A stretch of 64,000 nt of DNA, from contig JAOZUK010000003.1 of the NCBI GenBank assembly GCA_029938715.1, positions 8,925-72,924 of the forward strand, given 5' to 3'. Below, piece after piece: positions 1 through 7,557 of the stretch. Source of the DNA: Bacteroidales bacterium. GTDB lineage: Bacteria; Bacteroidota; Bacteroidia; Bacteroidales; GCA-2748055. The notes below the pieces were generated by a model. It saw only the letters and a program-made list of their open reading frames with translations, was not told where the DNA came from and ran no database searches. Made by a program: the position numbers and the translations under genes. Positions within the stretch are counted from its first letter, which is position 1. Each line of letters opens with the position of its first letter.

Positions 1-75
1 AGTTTATCAGAAGTTTCAATATGTATCAGAATTAACATGGAAATGCTAATTTTATAGACAAAGATTCGGGCCTGA

Positions 76-735
76 TCACCCTTTTTGAGCAATCTCTTCC
101 AGTCTGGGATAATCGATGATCTCAATGTCCTTCCCCTTGAGCTTAACCATATTCTCTTTTTCAAACTCTTTTAAGAACCTTATTGCGCTTTCTGTGGTAA
201 TGGCTGCAAATTCTGCGATATCCTGTCGGGTCAGGTAGTTGAATATCTCATCCTCCAGAAATTCAGGTGCCGAGAGGTAGAGTAGGGCAGTGGCCAGCTT
301 ACCTCTCATCTGTTTCTGTGAAATGGAAACGATAAGGTTGAATAGATGTGCTTCACATTTAAAGTTGTTGGTTGTGATGCGCATGGCAAATTCATTGTTG
401 TTGTGCACCAGATCTTTTAAACCTTCCTTATCGATCATACAGATCTCGGCATCTTTAATCGCAACTGTGGAGAAAGTGTAAAAATCTTCACCAAACACAG
501 AGGAAAAAGCCAGAAAATCACCCGGTTTGGCTATACGTATATTGATGTTTTTATTGGGAGCCGTTTGAAGGTAGACCTTCACCAGTCCTGATTGGACATA
601 CATTACGTAGGTGGCAAAGGCTCCCTGCTTAAACAGGTTTTCTCCCTTGGAATAAAGCAGTTGCTTCTTCTTATGCTTCAAAAATTCCTGATCTCTGTCC
701 GAAAGCTGATTCATCATTGGGTGCAAAGGTATCAT
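76..735 (-). CDS. Crp/Fnr-family transcriptional regulator
   Basis: 219 aa. An N-terminal cyclic-nucleotide-binding-type beta roll (about residues 25-115) is followed by a dimer helix and a C-terminal winged helix (about 150-205, with TRQDIAEFAAITTESAIRF as the HTH core). There is no N-terminal FNR-type cysteine cluster, so an Fe-S oxygen sensor is unlikely; the two cysteines lie in or after the sensor domain. It is divergent from the DUF6132/methyltransferase/peptide/radical SAM operon and is its most likely regulator (inference). Met7 or Met8 (717-712) are plausible alternative starts. Those would move the palindrome at 734-759 fully into the leader, which suggests autoregulation. Confidence 0.9.
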   Translation of the reverse strand: MIPLHPMMNQLSDRDQEFLKHKKKQLLYSKGENLFKQGAFATYVMYVQSGLVKVYLQTAPNKNINIRIAKPGDFLAFSSVFGEDFYTFSTVAIKDAEICMIDKEGLKDLVHNNNEFAMRITTNNFKCEAHLFNLIVSISQKQMRGKLATALLYLSAPEFLEDEIFNYLTRQDIAEFAAITTESAIRFLKEFEKENMVKLKGKDIEIIDYPRLEEIAQKG

Positions 736-759
736 TTGACAGGATTTTTCCTGTCAAAT
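734..759. promoter_or_regulatory. Perfect 11-bp inverted repeat, candidate operator
   Basis: ATTTGACAGGA and its exact reverse complement TCCTGTCAAAT are separated by TTTT. The repeat overlaps the first codon of the Crp/Fnr gene as drawn by the ORF track and lies between the two divergent transcription units. TTGAC/GTCAA half-sites resemble Crp/Fnr-superfamily recognition elements, although the spacing is wider than a classical FNR box. I infer an autoregulatory and divergent operator. A transcript hairpin is the alternative, but no T-tract after it supports a terminator. Confidence 0.6.
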
Positions 760-795
760 TGTATTTCAAATGCAAACAAGCTTCCCCTCCAATAG

Positions 796-827
796 GTTGT
801 TACATCATGGTGTTCTGATTATTTTCG
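796..827 (+). promoter_or_regulatory. Candidate promoter of the peptide/radical SAM operon
   Basis: GTTG at 796-799 and TATTTTCG at 820-827 resemble the Bacteroidota -33 (TTTG) and -7 (TAnnTTTG) elements with about 20 bp between them. The -7 box has one mismatch. It lies upstream of the ATG at 863 and downstream of the palindrome at 734-759. This is pattern matching only. Confidence 0.3.
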
Positions 828-862
828 CGCTTCCATTCAGCTAATGAAAATTTTCGAACCGA

Positions 863-1144
863 ATGACAAAATCCAGTAAATTGCCACAATTCAAATTCGA
901 AAAATATGTAACTTCGAATACCAATGCGAATTACACTTTCCCATGGAAGAGATTGGTAAACCACAGGTTCTTCCGACTCGGTGCAGGTATAATTGTCGGT
1001 GCGTTGGCAGGATTGTTGTACTGGAAGTTTGTGGGGTGCCAAAGTGGCACCTGTCCACTAACATCCAATCCTTATAAAACAGTGATTCTGTTCTCCTTTA
1101 TGGGAGGTCTCTTTGCCAAAGATAAACCGGGTGAGCGAGGCTGA
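863..1144 (+). CDS. DUF6132-like small membrane protein
   Basis: 93 aa. An N-terminal soluble stretch of about 30 residues precedes a hydrophobic segment (GAGIIVGALAGLLYWKFVG). Next comes the Cys-containing motif CQSGTCPLTSNPY and a second short hydrophobic stretch. This arrangement matches the short DUF6132-type proteins of Bacteroidota, which in my recollection often sit near rhodanese or thioredoxin genes. The two cysteines flanking the membrane segment could be redox-active or metal-binding; the function is unknown. It is the first gene of the operon and the next start follows 15 bp after its stop. Confidence 0.7.
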   Translation: MTKSSKLPQFKFEKYVTSNTNANYTFPWKRLVNHRFFRLGAGIIVGALAGLLYWKFVGCQSGTCPLTSNPYKTVILFSFMGGLFAKDKPGERG

Positions 1145-1159
1145 TATTAATCATTTCAA

Positions 1160-1807
1160 ATGTCAAGAATGAATACAGATCAAATACAAATCCGATATAC
1201 CTTACTGGCAGCGGATGACAACTGTTGTCTCTCCTGTGGGGGCGCAATAAATTATTCAAATGCCCATGAAGGGGAAGTCTGTGTCGATCTCGGAAGTGGA
1301 AAGGGTTCAGATGTGTTGCGCCTTGCAGACGAGGTGGGAGAGAATGGTTTTGTCTATGGAATTGATGTATCGGAAGGGATGCTGAAGAAAGCCCGGAAAA
1401 GTGCAGAGAAGCTTGGGATCGCCAATGTGGAGTTCGTACGTTCTGAATTGGAACAGATTCAGATTGAATCTGACTCTGTTCACCTGGTTATTTCCAATTG
1501 TACCATTAATCACGCATCCGATAAATTCAGGGTATGGAGTGAAATCGAACGAATCCTGAAAAAGAGCGGGAGGTTTGTGGTGAGTGATATCTATGCAATA
1601 ACTGAGGTTCCCGAGGAGTACAGGAACGATCCTCAGGCAGTGGCCGAGTGTTGGGCCGGTGCAGTCACAAAGCAAGAATATCTGGATACTCTCAACAGGG
1701 TCGGTTTCACCTCCATCGAGATCATTGAGGAGAGTAAGCCCTATGGGAAAGGTGAGGTAGAGGTTGTGAGTTTTACCATCGCCGGTAAAAAAAGATGTTG
1801 CAGTTAA
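1160..1807 (+). CDS. ArsM-like SAM-dependent methyltransferase
   Basis: 215 aa class I methyltransferase with motif I VDLGSGKGSDV (about 42-52) and an acidic GID at the end of strand 2. It has cysteines in the three places characteristic of arsenite methyltransferases: LSCGG (C26), SNCTIN (C114) and ECWAGA (C164). It also has CC at 22-23 and a C-terminal CCS. It is shorter than typical ArsM (about 260-380 aa) and lacks the usual C-terminal extension. No arsR, arsB or arsC gene is visible nearby. Downstream lie a Cys-rich peptide and a radical SAM enzyme, so methylation of As(III), of another thiophilic element, or of the peptide are all possible. The fold is confident; the substrate is not. 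Confidence 0.8.
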   Translation: MSRMNTDQIQIRYTLLAADDNCCLSCGGAINYSNAHEGEVCVDLGSGKGSDVLRLADEVGENGFVYGIDVSEGMLKKARKSAEKLGIANVEFVRSELEQIQIESDSVHLVISNCTINHASDKFRVWSEIERILKKSGRFVVSDIYAITEVPEEYRNDPQAVAECWAGAVTKQEYLDTLNRVGFTSIEIIEESKPYGKGEVEVVSFTIAGKKRCCS

Positions 1808-1833
1808 TTTCCATTTAATAATTCAAATATAAA

Positions 1834-1929
1834 ATGAAATCGTTAATTAAAGTAACCAAGAAGGGAGATGGCAAAGTGGCACAGTGCTGTGCCAAGAATT
1901 CAAAGGCCGTCATGGGATGTCATGATTAA
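1834..1929 (+). CDS. 31-aa Lys/Cys-rich peptide, candidate radical SAM substrate
   Basis: This ORF is too short for the ORF track. It starts with ATG 26 bp after the methyltransferase stop and ends with TAA only 2 nt before the radical SAM start. Its first half is basic (MKSLIKVTKKGDGK) and its C-terminal half holds three cysteines (AQCCAKNSKAVMGCHD). There is no signal peptide. The leader-like half, the Cys-bearing core and the position directly before a SPASM enzyme are the usual layout of a RiPP precursor and its maturase. Peptide expression and modification are inferred. A small metal-binding peptide is the main alternative. Confidence 0.65.
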   Translation: MKSLIKVTKKGDGKVAQCCAKNSKAVMGCHD

Positions 1930-1931
1930 TT

Positions 1932-3302
1932 ATGGAGGAACCCGGAAAGCTACGGCAGCCCGGGTTCCATCATTCCTATTTGGAAGAAATGGAATACTCG
2001 AAGCACAATATATTCTCTAAGATTGCAGATTCGGAAGGGTATTTTCTTGTGAACCCCCTCTCCAGGCAGGCAGATATTCTGGACCGGGATGAGGCGCAGG
2101 ATTACATGAATCACAACCTTTTGAGCAGGGAAGAGTACATTCAGAAAGGCTACCTGGTGGAGCCTGCTGAGGAAGAGAAGTTATTCAGGAAGAGCTATCT
2201 CAACTTTATTGATGAAAGGGATAGCGATGAGGTACAGCTCTTTTTTACACCCTGGTACAGCTGCAACTTTAACTGTTCTTACTGTTTCCAGGATGAGTAC
2301 ACCAATCCCCATGATCATGTGGAAGAGGAGGTGATTGATGCCTTTTTCAGGTATGTGGATGAAAAGTTTTCCCACAGAAGAAAGTACATTACCCTGTTTG
2401 GTGGAGAGCCACTCTTAAACTCACCCAACAAGAAAGAGACCATAAAAAAGGTGCTGGAAGGAGCTACTCATCGCAACCTCGATGTGGCAGTGGTTACAAA
2501 TGGCTACCATCTTGTAGAATATCTGGACCTTTTAAAGAGTGCCCCGATCAGGGAGATCCAGGTGACTGTGGATGGGACCCAAACGGTTCATGATTCGCGC
2601 CGGATGTTGAGGGGAGGGAAGGGCAGTTTTGACCGAATTGTTGAAGGAGTGGATGCACTGCTTGAAAACCGAATTCCGGTGAATATGAGGATGATTGTGG
2701 ATAAGGATAATGTTCACAACCTTCCTGAACTGGCCAGATTTGCCATCAGCAAAGGTTGGACCAGGGATCCCTTGTTCAAGACAGCCCTGGGAAGGAATTA
2801 TGAGCTCCACCATTGCCAGACCAACCAGACGAAACTTTTCTCCAGGATCGAGATGTACCAGGAGATCTACAAGATCGTGCAGGAACATCCGGAAGTACTG
2901 GAGTTTCACAAACCCTCTTTTTCCATAGCCAAATTCATTTTTGAAAATGGAGAGATGCCAGAACCCCTGTTTGATTCCTGTTCGGGGACAAAAACCGAGT
3001 GGGCATTTGATTATTCGGGACGTATATACTCCTGTACAGCCACAGTGGGAAATGTGGGTGATGAGCTGGGCACTTTTTACCCCCAGGTGAAACTGAACGA
3101 GGAGTTGATTGAAGAGTGGGAGGAGAGGGATGTGATAGCCATTAGCGAGTGTAACAACTGTCCGGTTCGACTGGCATGCGGAGGAGGCTGTGCAGCCATT
3201 GCAAAAACCAGGACCGGCAAGTTGCATTCTCCCGATTGCAGACCCGTAAAAGACCTTCTCGAGCTGGGGGTCGGGCTATATAGCCAGCTTAAAATTGTTT
3301 AG
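1932..3302 (+). CDS. Radical SAM/SPASM protein, peptide-maturase-like
   Basis: 456 aa. An N-terminal domain of about 100 residues resembles the leader-recognition-type N-terminus of peptide maturases (FLVNPLSRQADIL). The radical SAM core carries CNFNCSYC (C111, C115, C118) for the [4Fe-4S] cluster that cleaves S-adenosylmethionine, followed by FGGEPLL. The C-terminal SPASM region has CNNCPVRLACGGGC (about 407-420) plus further cysteines near residues 350, 367 and 437, enough for auxiliary clusters. It starts 2 nt after the 31-aa peptide, so translational coupling is likely. It is less likely to be an anaerobic sulfatase-maturing enzyme because of its long N-terminal domain and its partner peptide. 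The modification (thioether, crosslink or other) cannot be read from sequence. Confidence 0.85.
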   Translation: MEEPGKLRQPGFHHSYLEEMEYSKHNIFSKIADSEGYFLVNPLSRQADILDRDEAQDYMNHNLLSREEYIQKGYLVEPAEEEKLFRKSYLNFIDERDSDEVQLFFTPWYSCNFNCSYCFQDEYTNPHDHVEEEVIDAFFRYVDEKFSHRRKYITLFGGEPLLNSPNKKETIKKVLEGATHRNLDVAVVTNGYHLVEYLDLLKSAPIREIQVTVDGTQTVHDSRRMLRGGKGSFDRIVEGVDALLENRIPVNMRMIVDKDNVHNLPELARFAISKGWTRDPLFKTALGRNYELHHCQTNQTKLFSRIEMYQEIYKIVQEHPEVLEFHKPSFSIAKFIFENGEMPEPLFDSCSGTKTEWAFDYSGRIYSCTATVGNVGDELGTFYPQVKLNEELIEEWEERDVIAISECNNCPVRLACGGGCAAIAKTRTGKLHSPDCRPVKDLLELGVGLYSQLKIV

Positions 3303-3330
3303 AAAATCCCAATATATTACCTTTAGTACC

Positions 3331-4602
3331 ATGAAAAAGATCACAGCAAAAGAGTTTAAAAAGGAAGTACTACAGGGTGGCAATGTAGCCCTGGATTTCT
3401 ACTCCACTGAGTGTCCCCCCTGTGACGCCCTTGCACCCAAATTTGAATCGATGTCGGAGCTCTATGGCGAAGACATAAAATTTTTCAAGATTTTCAGGCA
3501 GGAGAGTCGAGACCTTGCTGAGAGCCTGAAGGTGAATGGTTCTCCAACGGTTCTGTTTTACAAAAATGGGGAACTGGTGGGCGAAAAGCTCACAGGTGGC
3601 ATTAAGCGATCTGATCTTATACGTAATCTTAACTCATTGATACCCGAAGAGAGGGTAGAGGAGATCCAAAAGAGTATTAAACCACAAGTTTCTGAATACG
3701 ATACTTTAATTATTGGAGGTGGCCCCGGGGGACTTACGGCTGGATTATATCTCTGTCAGGCAAAGATTAATGCAGTCCTGGTGGATACCATGTTGCCAGG
3801 AGGACAGGTCTCCACCACCCATAAAGTGAGTAACTATCCTGGTTTCGTGGACCCGCAACCTGGTTTTATGCTGGCACACTACATGTCGGAGCAGACCAAG
3901 CTTTGCGGAACGAAATATAAGGTTGCAGTGGATGTAACCAATGTTGATCTGGTCAATAAGACCATTGTGGTGGATGCCTATGAGACCATCAAGGCAAAGA
4001 AGATCATCCTGGCTACAGGAGCCTCTCCCCGCTATTTGGATGTTCCTGGTGAAAAGGAGCTAAAGGGAAATGGGATCTCCTATTGTGCCACCTGCGACGC
4101 CAAGTACTTTCACGATAAGGAAGTGATTGTAGTGGGTGGTGGAAACTCGGCTATTGAAGAGGCTGAGTTCATTTCCAAGTTTGCCGAAAGTGTAACCATT
4201 ATTCACCAGTTTGATCATCTGCAGGCCAATAAGGAAGCTCAGGAGAAGGCTTTTTCCAATCCGAGAATAAAATTCATTTTCGATACAGAACCCAGGGGAT
4301 TCGAGAAGAATGGAAACCGGATCAGGGTCTCCACAGAAAACCTGAAGACCGGAGAGAAAACGATTCAGGAGGCAGATGGGGCATTTATTTTCGTGGGGAT
4401 GAAACCCAACACCGATCTGATTCAGGATGAAATTGAAAAGGACCAGTGGGGCTACATAAAGACCAATGAAGATATGATGACCAGCATCGAAGGTGTGTAT
4501 GCGGTGGGTGATCTGAGAAGCAAGAAGTACCGCCAGATTACCACCGCAGTAGCGGATGGGACCATTGCAGCCATCTCAGCAACCCGGGAGCTGGATATTT
4601 AA
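3331..4602 (+). CDS. Thioredoxin-thioredoxin reductase fusion
   Basis: 423 aa from the ATG at 3331; the track's start at 3295 overlaps the radical SAM stop and is less likely. Residues 1-105 are a thioredoxin fold with the unusual active site CPPC (C28/C31) instead of CGPC. Residues from about 120 are an FAD/NAD(P)H thioredoxin reductase with GGGPGGLTAG, the redox pair CATC (C252/C255), GGGNSAIEEA and a C-terminal GVYAVGDL. The domain order is Trx then TrxR, opposite to the mycobacterial TrxR-Trx fusion. It follows the radical SAM gene by 28 bp. It probably keeps thiols of the peptide or of the maturation enzymes reduced (inference). Confidence 0.9.
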   Translation: MKKITAKEFKKEVLQGGNVALDFYSTECPPCDALAPKFESMSELYGEDIKFFKIFRQESRDLAESLKVNGSPTVLFYKNGELVGEKLTGGIKRSDLIRNLNSLIPEERVEEIQKSIKPQVSEYDTLIIGGGPGGLTAGLYLCQAKINAVLVDTMLPGGQVSTTHKVSNYPGFVDPQPGFMLAHYMSEQTKLCGTKYKVAVDVTNVDLVNKTIVVDAYETIKAKKIILATGASPRYLDVPGEKELKGNGISYCATCDAKYFHDKEVIVVGGGNSAIEEAEFISKFAESVTIIHQFDHLQANKEAQEKAFSNPRIKFIFDTEPRGFEKNGNRIRVSTENLKTGEKTIQEADGAFIFVGMKPNTDLIQDEIEKDQWGYIKTNEDMMTSIEGVYAVGDLRSKKYRQITTAVADGTIAAISATRELDI

Positions 4603-4657
4603 GCGATGCACAGTTTAAACCTGATTAGCGGTTGGTATTTTAACTAAAAGGGACACC

Positions 4658-5566
4658 ATGCGACTGAATGGACTTTTTGCAGCACCTTTTACACCTATGA
4701 ATCAGGATGGTAGCCTGAGACTTTCGGGAATTGAAGCTTATGCATCCAAGTTAAAAGTCGATGGGGTGAAAGGAGTATTTGTTTGCGGGACCACCGGCGA
4801 AGGGTATTCCCTTACTCTCGATGAACGGAAACAGGTCCTTAAGGAGTGGTTAAGATACCAGGACGTTGATTTTAAAGTTCTTGCCCATGTGGGTACGACC
4901 TCTTATCTTCAGTCGGCTGAACTGGCCAGGCATGCTGCGGACTCCGGCGCCTTTGCTATTGGGGCCATGGGACCTTCATTCTTTCAACCCACCAGGGCTG
5001 AAGAACTGGTGGCTTATTGCGCAAGGATTGCTCAGGAAGCTCCCGACCTCCCTTTCTATTACTATCATCTGCCCTCCATGTCGGGCGTTAATGTCTCTAT
5101 GATAGCTTTCTTAACAGTGGCTTCAGACCTTATACCAAACCTTCAGGGGATCAAGTTTACCCATAACAATCTGATGGAGATGCAGCAATGTATGATGTTC
5201 GAAAATGGAAAATACGAGATCATACTTGGATATGATGAAGTTTTGCTGGGAGGGCTGGCGCTGGGCATCAAAGCGGCCATTGGAAGCACCTATAACTACA
5301 TGGCACCAATTTACAATGAGATAATTTCATTTTTTGAAGAGGGTAATTTAGAGAAAGCAAGGCAATTGCAAAGGTTTTCTGTAAAGGTAGTTGAGCAAGT
5401 TTTAAAATTCCGTGGAGGGGTTGTGGCTGGCAAGGCCATTCAATCGCTATGTGGTATTGAATGTGGTCCCTGCCGGGTCCCATTACAAACCCTTTCCGAT
5501 AGGGAGATACAGCATCTTCGAAATGATCTGGTCCAGTTAGATTTTTTCAAACGCATCGCTCCATGA
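4658..5566 (+). CDS. nanA: N-acetylneuraminate lyase/DHDPS-family aldolase
   Basis: 302 aa, the usual length for the DapA/NanA class I aldolase family. GTTGEG (44-49) binds the keto-acid carboxylate, Tyr136 in FYYYHLPS is the proton relay, and Lys166 in GIKFTH is the Schiff-base lysine. The overlapping downstream sialidase (ATGA junction) points to N-acetylneuraminate lyase rather than DapA. It is predicted to split sialic acid into N-acetylmannosamine and pyruvate in the cytoplasm. No NanE epimerase or NagB is visible in the window. Confidence 0.85.
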   Translation: MRLNGLFAAPFTPMNQDGSLRLSGIEAYASKLKVDGVKGVFVCGTTGEGYSLTLDERKQVLKEWLRYQDVDFKVLAHVGTTSYLQSAELARHAADSGAFAIGAMGPSFFQPTRAEELVAYCARIAQEAPDLPFYYYHLPSMSGVNVSMIAFLTVASDLIPNLQGIKFTHNNLMEMQQCMMFENGKYEIILGYDEVLLGGLALGIKAAIGSTYNYMAPIYNEIISFFEEGNLEKARQLQRFSVKVVEQVLKFRGGVVAGKAIQSLCGIECGPCRVPLQTLSDREIQHLRNDLVQLDFFKRIAP

Positions 5567-6720
5567 AGACAATAAGAACTACTGGATGGCGTCAACGCTT
5601 TGTTCTGGTTATCTCCATTCTAAGCGTAGGCTGTGCAAATTTCACATATTCGCAGGAACCTTTAGATTACCTGTTTAAAAGCGGAACAGAGGGTTATCAA
5701 TGTTTTCGCATTCCGGCCATTGTCACTACTTCAAAAGGTACCATCCTGGCGTTTGCTGAAGGACGCAAAAAAGGGTGTTCGGATACAGGTGATATCGACC
5801 TGGTGATGAAACGATCTGAGGACAACGGGAAAACATGGAGCAATCTTTTGGTTATCAGAGATGACGGGGAGAACGTTTGTGGAAATCCGGCTCCTGTGGT
5901 GGATGAAAGTACCGGAACCATCCATCTGCTCTCCACCTGGAACCTGGGAGAGGACCCAGAAAAGAAGATTATTGAGGGAAATAGTAAAGATACCAGGCGT
6001 GTCTTTGTGATGGAATCGGGCGATGATGGGAAAAGCTGGTCATCTCCCCTTGAAATAACAAGCTCGGTAAAGCAGGACCAATGGACCTGGTATGCCACAG
6101 GTCCGTGCCACGGAATCCAGTTGAAGGAAGGGCCACACAGGGACAGACTTATCATTCCGTGTGACCATATAGAGGCCGTATCCAAAGAATATTATTCCCA
6201 CACCATCTATTCCGATGATGGGGGGGGAACCTGGGAGTTGGGTGGGACAACGCCCCAGGACCAGGTGAATGAATGTACGGTGGCTGAACTACCTGATGGA
6301 AAGGTGATGTTAAATATGAGGAATTATGACCGCTCCCAGAAGAGCAGAAAAGTTGCTTTCAGTGATGATGGTGGATTGACATGGAGTGATATTGTGGCTG
6401 ACAATACACTAATCGAGCCCATTTGTCAGGCCAGCCTGCTGAGCATTTTTAGTGCAGAAAAGGAGAATCACACCCTTCTCTTTTTAAATCCTGCCCATGA
6501 GGAGAAGAGGGAAAATATGACCTTGCGAATCAGCCGGGACGAAGGAGTCACCTGGCCAGGATCAGTTGTACTGCATCGGGGCCCTTCCGCCTACTCAGAT
6601 CTGACCCGACTCTCCAATGGGAACCTGGGATGCTTTTATGAAGCAGGAGATTCAAATCCTTACCAGGGGATTGTTTTCCAGGAAGTGATATGGGAACAGA
6701 TGATTCGAGCAGATCTCTAA
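5563..6720 (+). CDS. Exo-alpha-sialidase (BNR repeat)
   Basis: 385 aa with an N-terminal signal peptide and possibly a lipobox around VGCAN. The FRIP arginine motif (CFRIPAIV) is followed by five Asp-box repeats of the S-x-D-x-G-x-T/S-W type: [32 protein letters not shown] and SRDEGVTW. This is a GH33-type six-bladed propeller that releases terminal sialic acid outside the cell or in the periplasm. It overlaps the NanA stop by 4 bp, so the two are translationally coupled. It has no extra lectin domain. Confidence 0.9.
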   Translation: MKTIRTTGWRQRFVLVISILSVGCANFTYSQEPLDYLFKSGTEGYQCFRIPAIVTTSKGTILAFAEGRKKGCSDTGDIDLVMKRSEDNGKTWSNLLVIRDDGENVCGNPAPVVDESTGTIHLLSTWNLGEDPEKKIIEGNSKDTRRVFVMESGDDGKSWSSPLEITSSVKQDQWTWYATGPCHGIQLKEGPHRDRLIIPCDHIEAVSKEYYSHTIYSDDGGGTWELGGTTPQDQVNECTVAELPDGKVMLNMRNYDRSQKSRKVAFSDDGGLTWSDIVADNTLIEPICQASLLSIFSAEKENHTLLFLNPAHEEKRENMTLRISRDEGVTWPGSVVLHRGPSAYSDLTRLSNGNLGCFYEAGDSNPYQGIVFQEVIWEQMIRADL

Positions 6721-6804
6721 TGATCCAATGATTTAATCCTTCTCACTTCCCCTCTGTGTCTTGGTTCTGTAGAAAAGAATCGTACATTCAAGTAGAAAAA
6801 TTGC

Positions 6805-6812
6805 TAATTTTG
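6805..6812 (+). promoter_or_regulatory. Candidate -7 promoter box (TAATTTTG)
   Basis: This is a perfect match to the Bacteroidota TAnnTTTG -7 consensus, 20 bp upstream of the ATG at 6832. It would give a 5' leader of about 10-15 nt. No clear -33 TTTG is visible. It suggests that the AlkD-like gene and GH20 start a new transcript after the sialidase. Confidence 0.4.
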
Positions 6813-6831
6813 TATTGTATAGAAATCCCGG

Positions 6832-7542
6832 ATGAATCAGTTTGGTCAGATCGTTGTTGAAGAGTTAAAAGAGAATTCCGTAACCAGGAAGGCTGACTGG
6901 TGGAATAGCTACCTGAAGGGCAAAATAGCCTTTATGGGCCTGGGTATTCCCGAAATCCGTAAGATTCTGGTGGACCTGAATCGTACACAGGGACTGGATC
7001 AGTTACCTATGAATCAGCAGGTTGGAATTGTGAACGGATTAATGAAAGGACATTTTGCAGAGCAAAAACTGGCGGCGATCCTCTATGTTCAGCTGTTCTG
7101 GCTGGGCAAAAAAAAGAATACATTCCTGCTTAGCATGATTACAGACTGGTTCGACCATCGTTATATTTATGATTGGAACACCACCGATTGGCTCTGTGTA
7201 AAATTGATTACACCCATGGTTGATTCGGGTGATGAAAAGGTTCTCTGGTATCTTAAGCGCTGGAGTTTGGATGGATACCTTTGGAAAGCCAGGGCCTCTC
7301 TTGTTCCCTTTGCACAGTGCAGACATTTGGAGGAGCATTCAGCAGTGATTGAACGCTGTGCTGATATACTTATCCGCCGTCCAGAGAGATTTGCCAAAAC
7401 TGCTGTGGGATGGGTATTACGGGAGTATTCCAAATCGGATGAAGAGTTTGTATTGAATTTTCTCAGCAGGCATGTGAAGTACACCACCTCCGAAGTGAAG
7501 CGGAATGCCCTAAAATACTATCGGCAAAAGACCAGAGACTAA
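6832..7542 (+). CDS. DNA alkylation repair protein (AlkD-like)
   Basis: 236 aa, all helical and HEAT-like, matching the AlkD/AlkC DNA glycosylase family in length and pattern. Family-like motifs include KIAFMGLGIPEIRK near the N-terminus, DWNTTDWLCVKLI in the middle and FAKTAVGWVLREYSK near the C-terminus. It would remove positively charged N3/N7-alkylpurines from DNA in the cytoplasm. Its position between a sialidase and a hexosaminidase has no obvious functional link. It is separated from the upstream gene by 111 bp containing its own promoter-like box. Confidence 0.85.
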   Translation: MNQFGQIVVEELKENSVTRKADWWNSYLKGKIAFMGLGIPEIRKILVDLNRTQGLDQLPMNQQVGIVNGLMKGHFAEQKLAAILYVQLFWLGKKKNTFLLSMITDWFDHRYIYDWNTTDWLCVKLITPMVDSGDEKVLWYLKRWSLDGYLWKARASLVPFAQCRHLEEHSAVIERCADILIRRPERFAKTAVGWVLREYSKSDEEFVLNFLSRHVKYTTSEVKRNALKYYRQKTRD

Positions 7543-7557
7543 TCAACTACAATCCAT

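Noticed and set aside
844-879. Short leader peptide ORF (MKIFEPNDKIQ) before the DUF6132 gene
   Set aside because: Only 11 codons, overlaps the start of the next gene in another frame and shows no attenuator-like repeat of residues or hairpin pair.
2532-3227. 231-aa minus-strand ORF of the track
   Set aside because: It is antisense to the radical SAM gene with its complete cysteine motifs.
1932-3302. The radical SAM/SPASM protein as an anaerobic sulfatase-maturing enzyme for the local sulfatases
   Set aside because: anSMEs are about 370-410 aa and have a CxxxCxxC close to the N-terminus. Here the motif starts at residue 111 behind a maturase-like domain, and a Cys peptide lies directly upstream.
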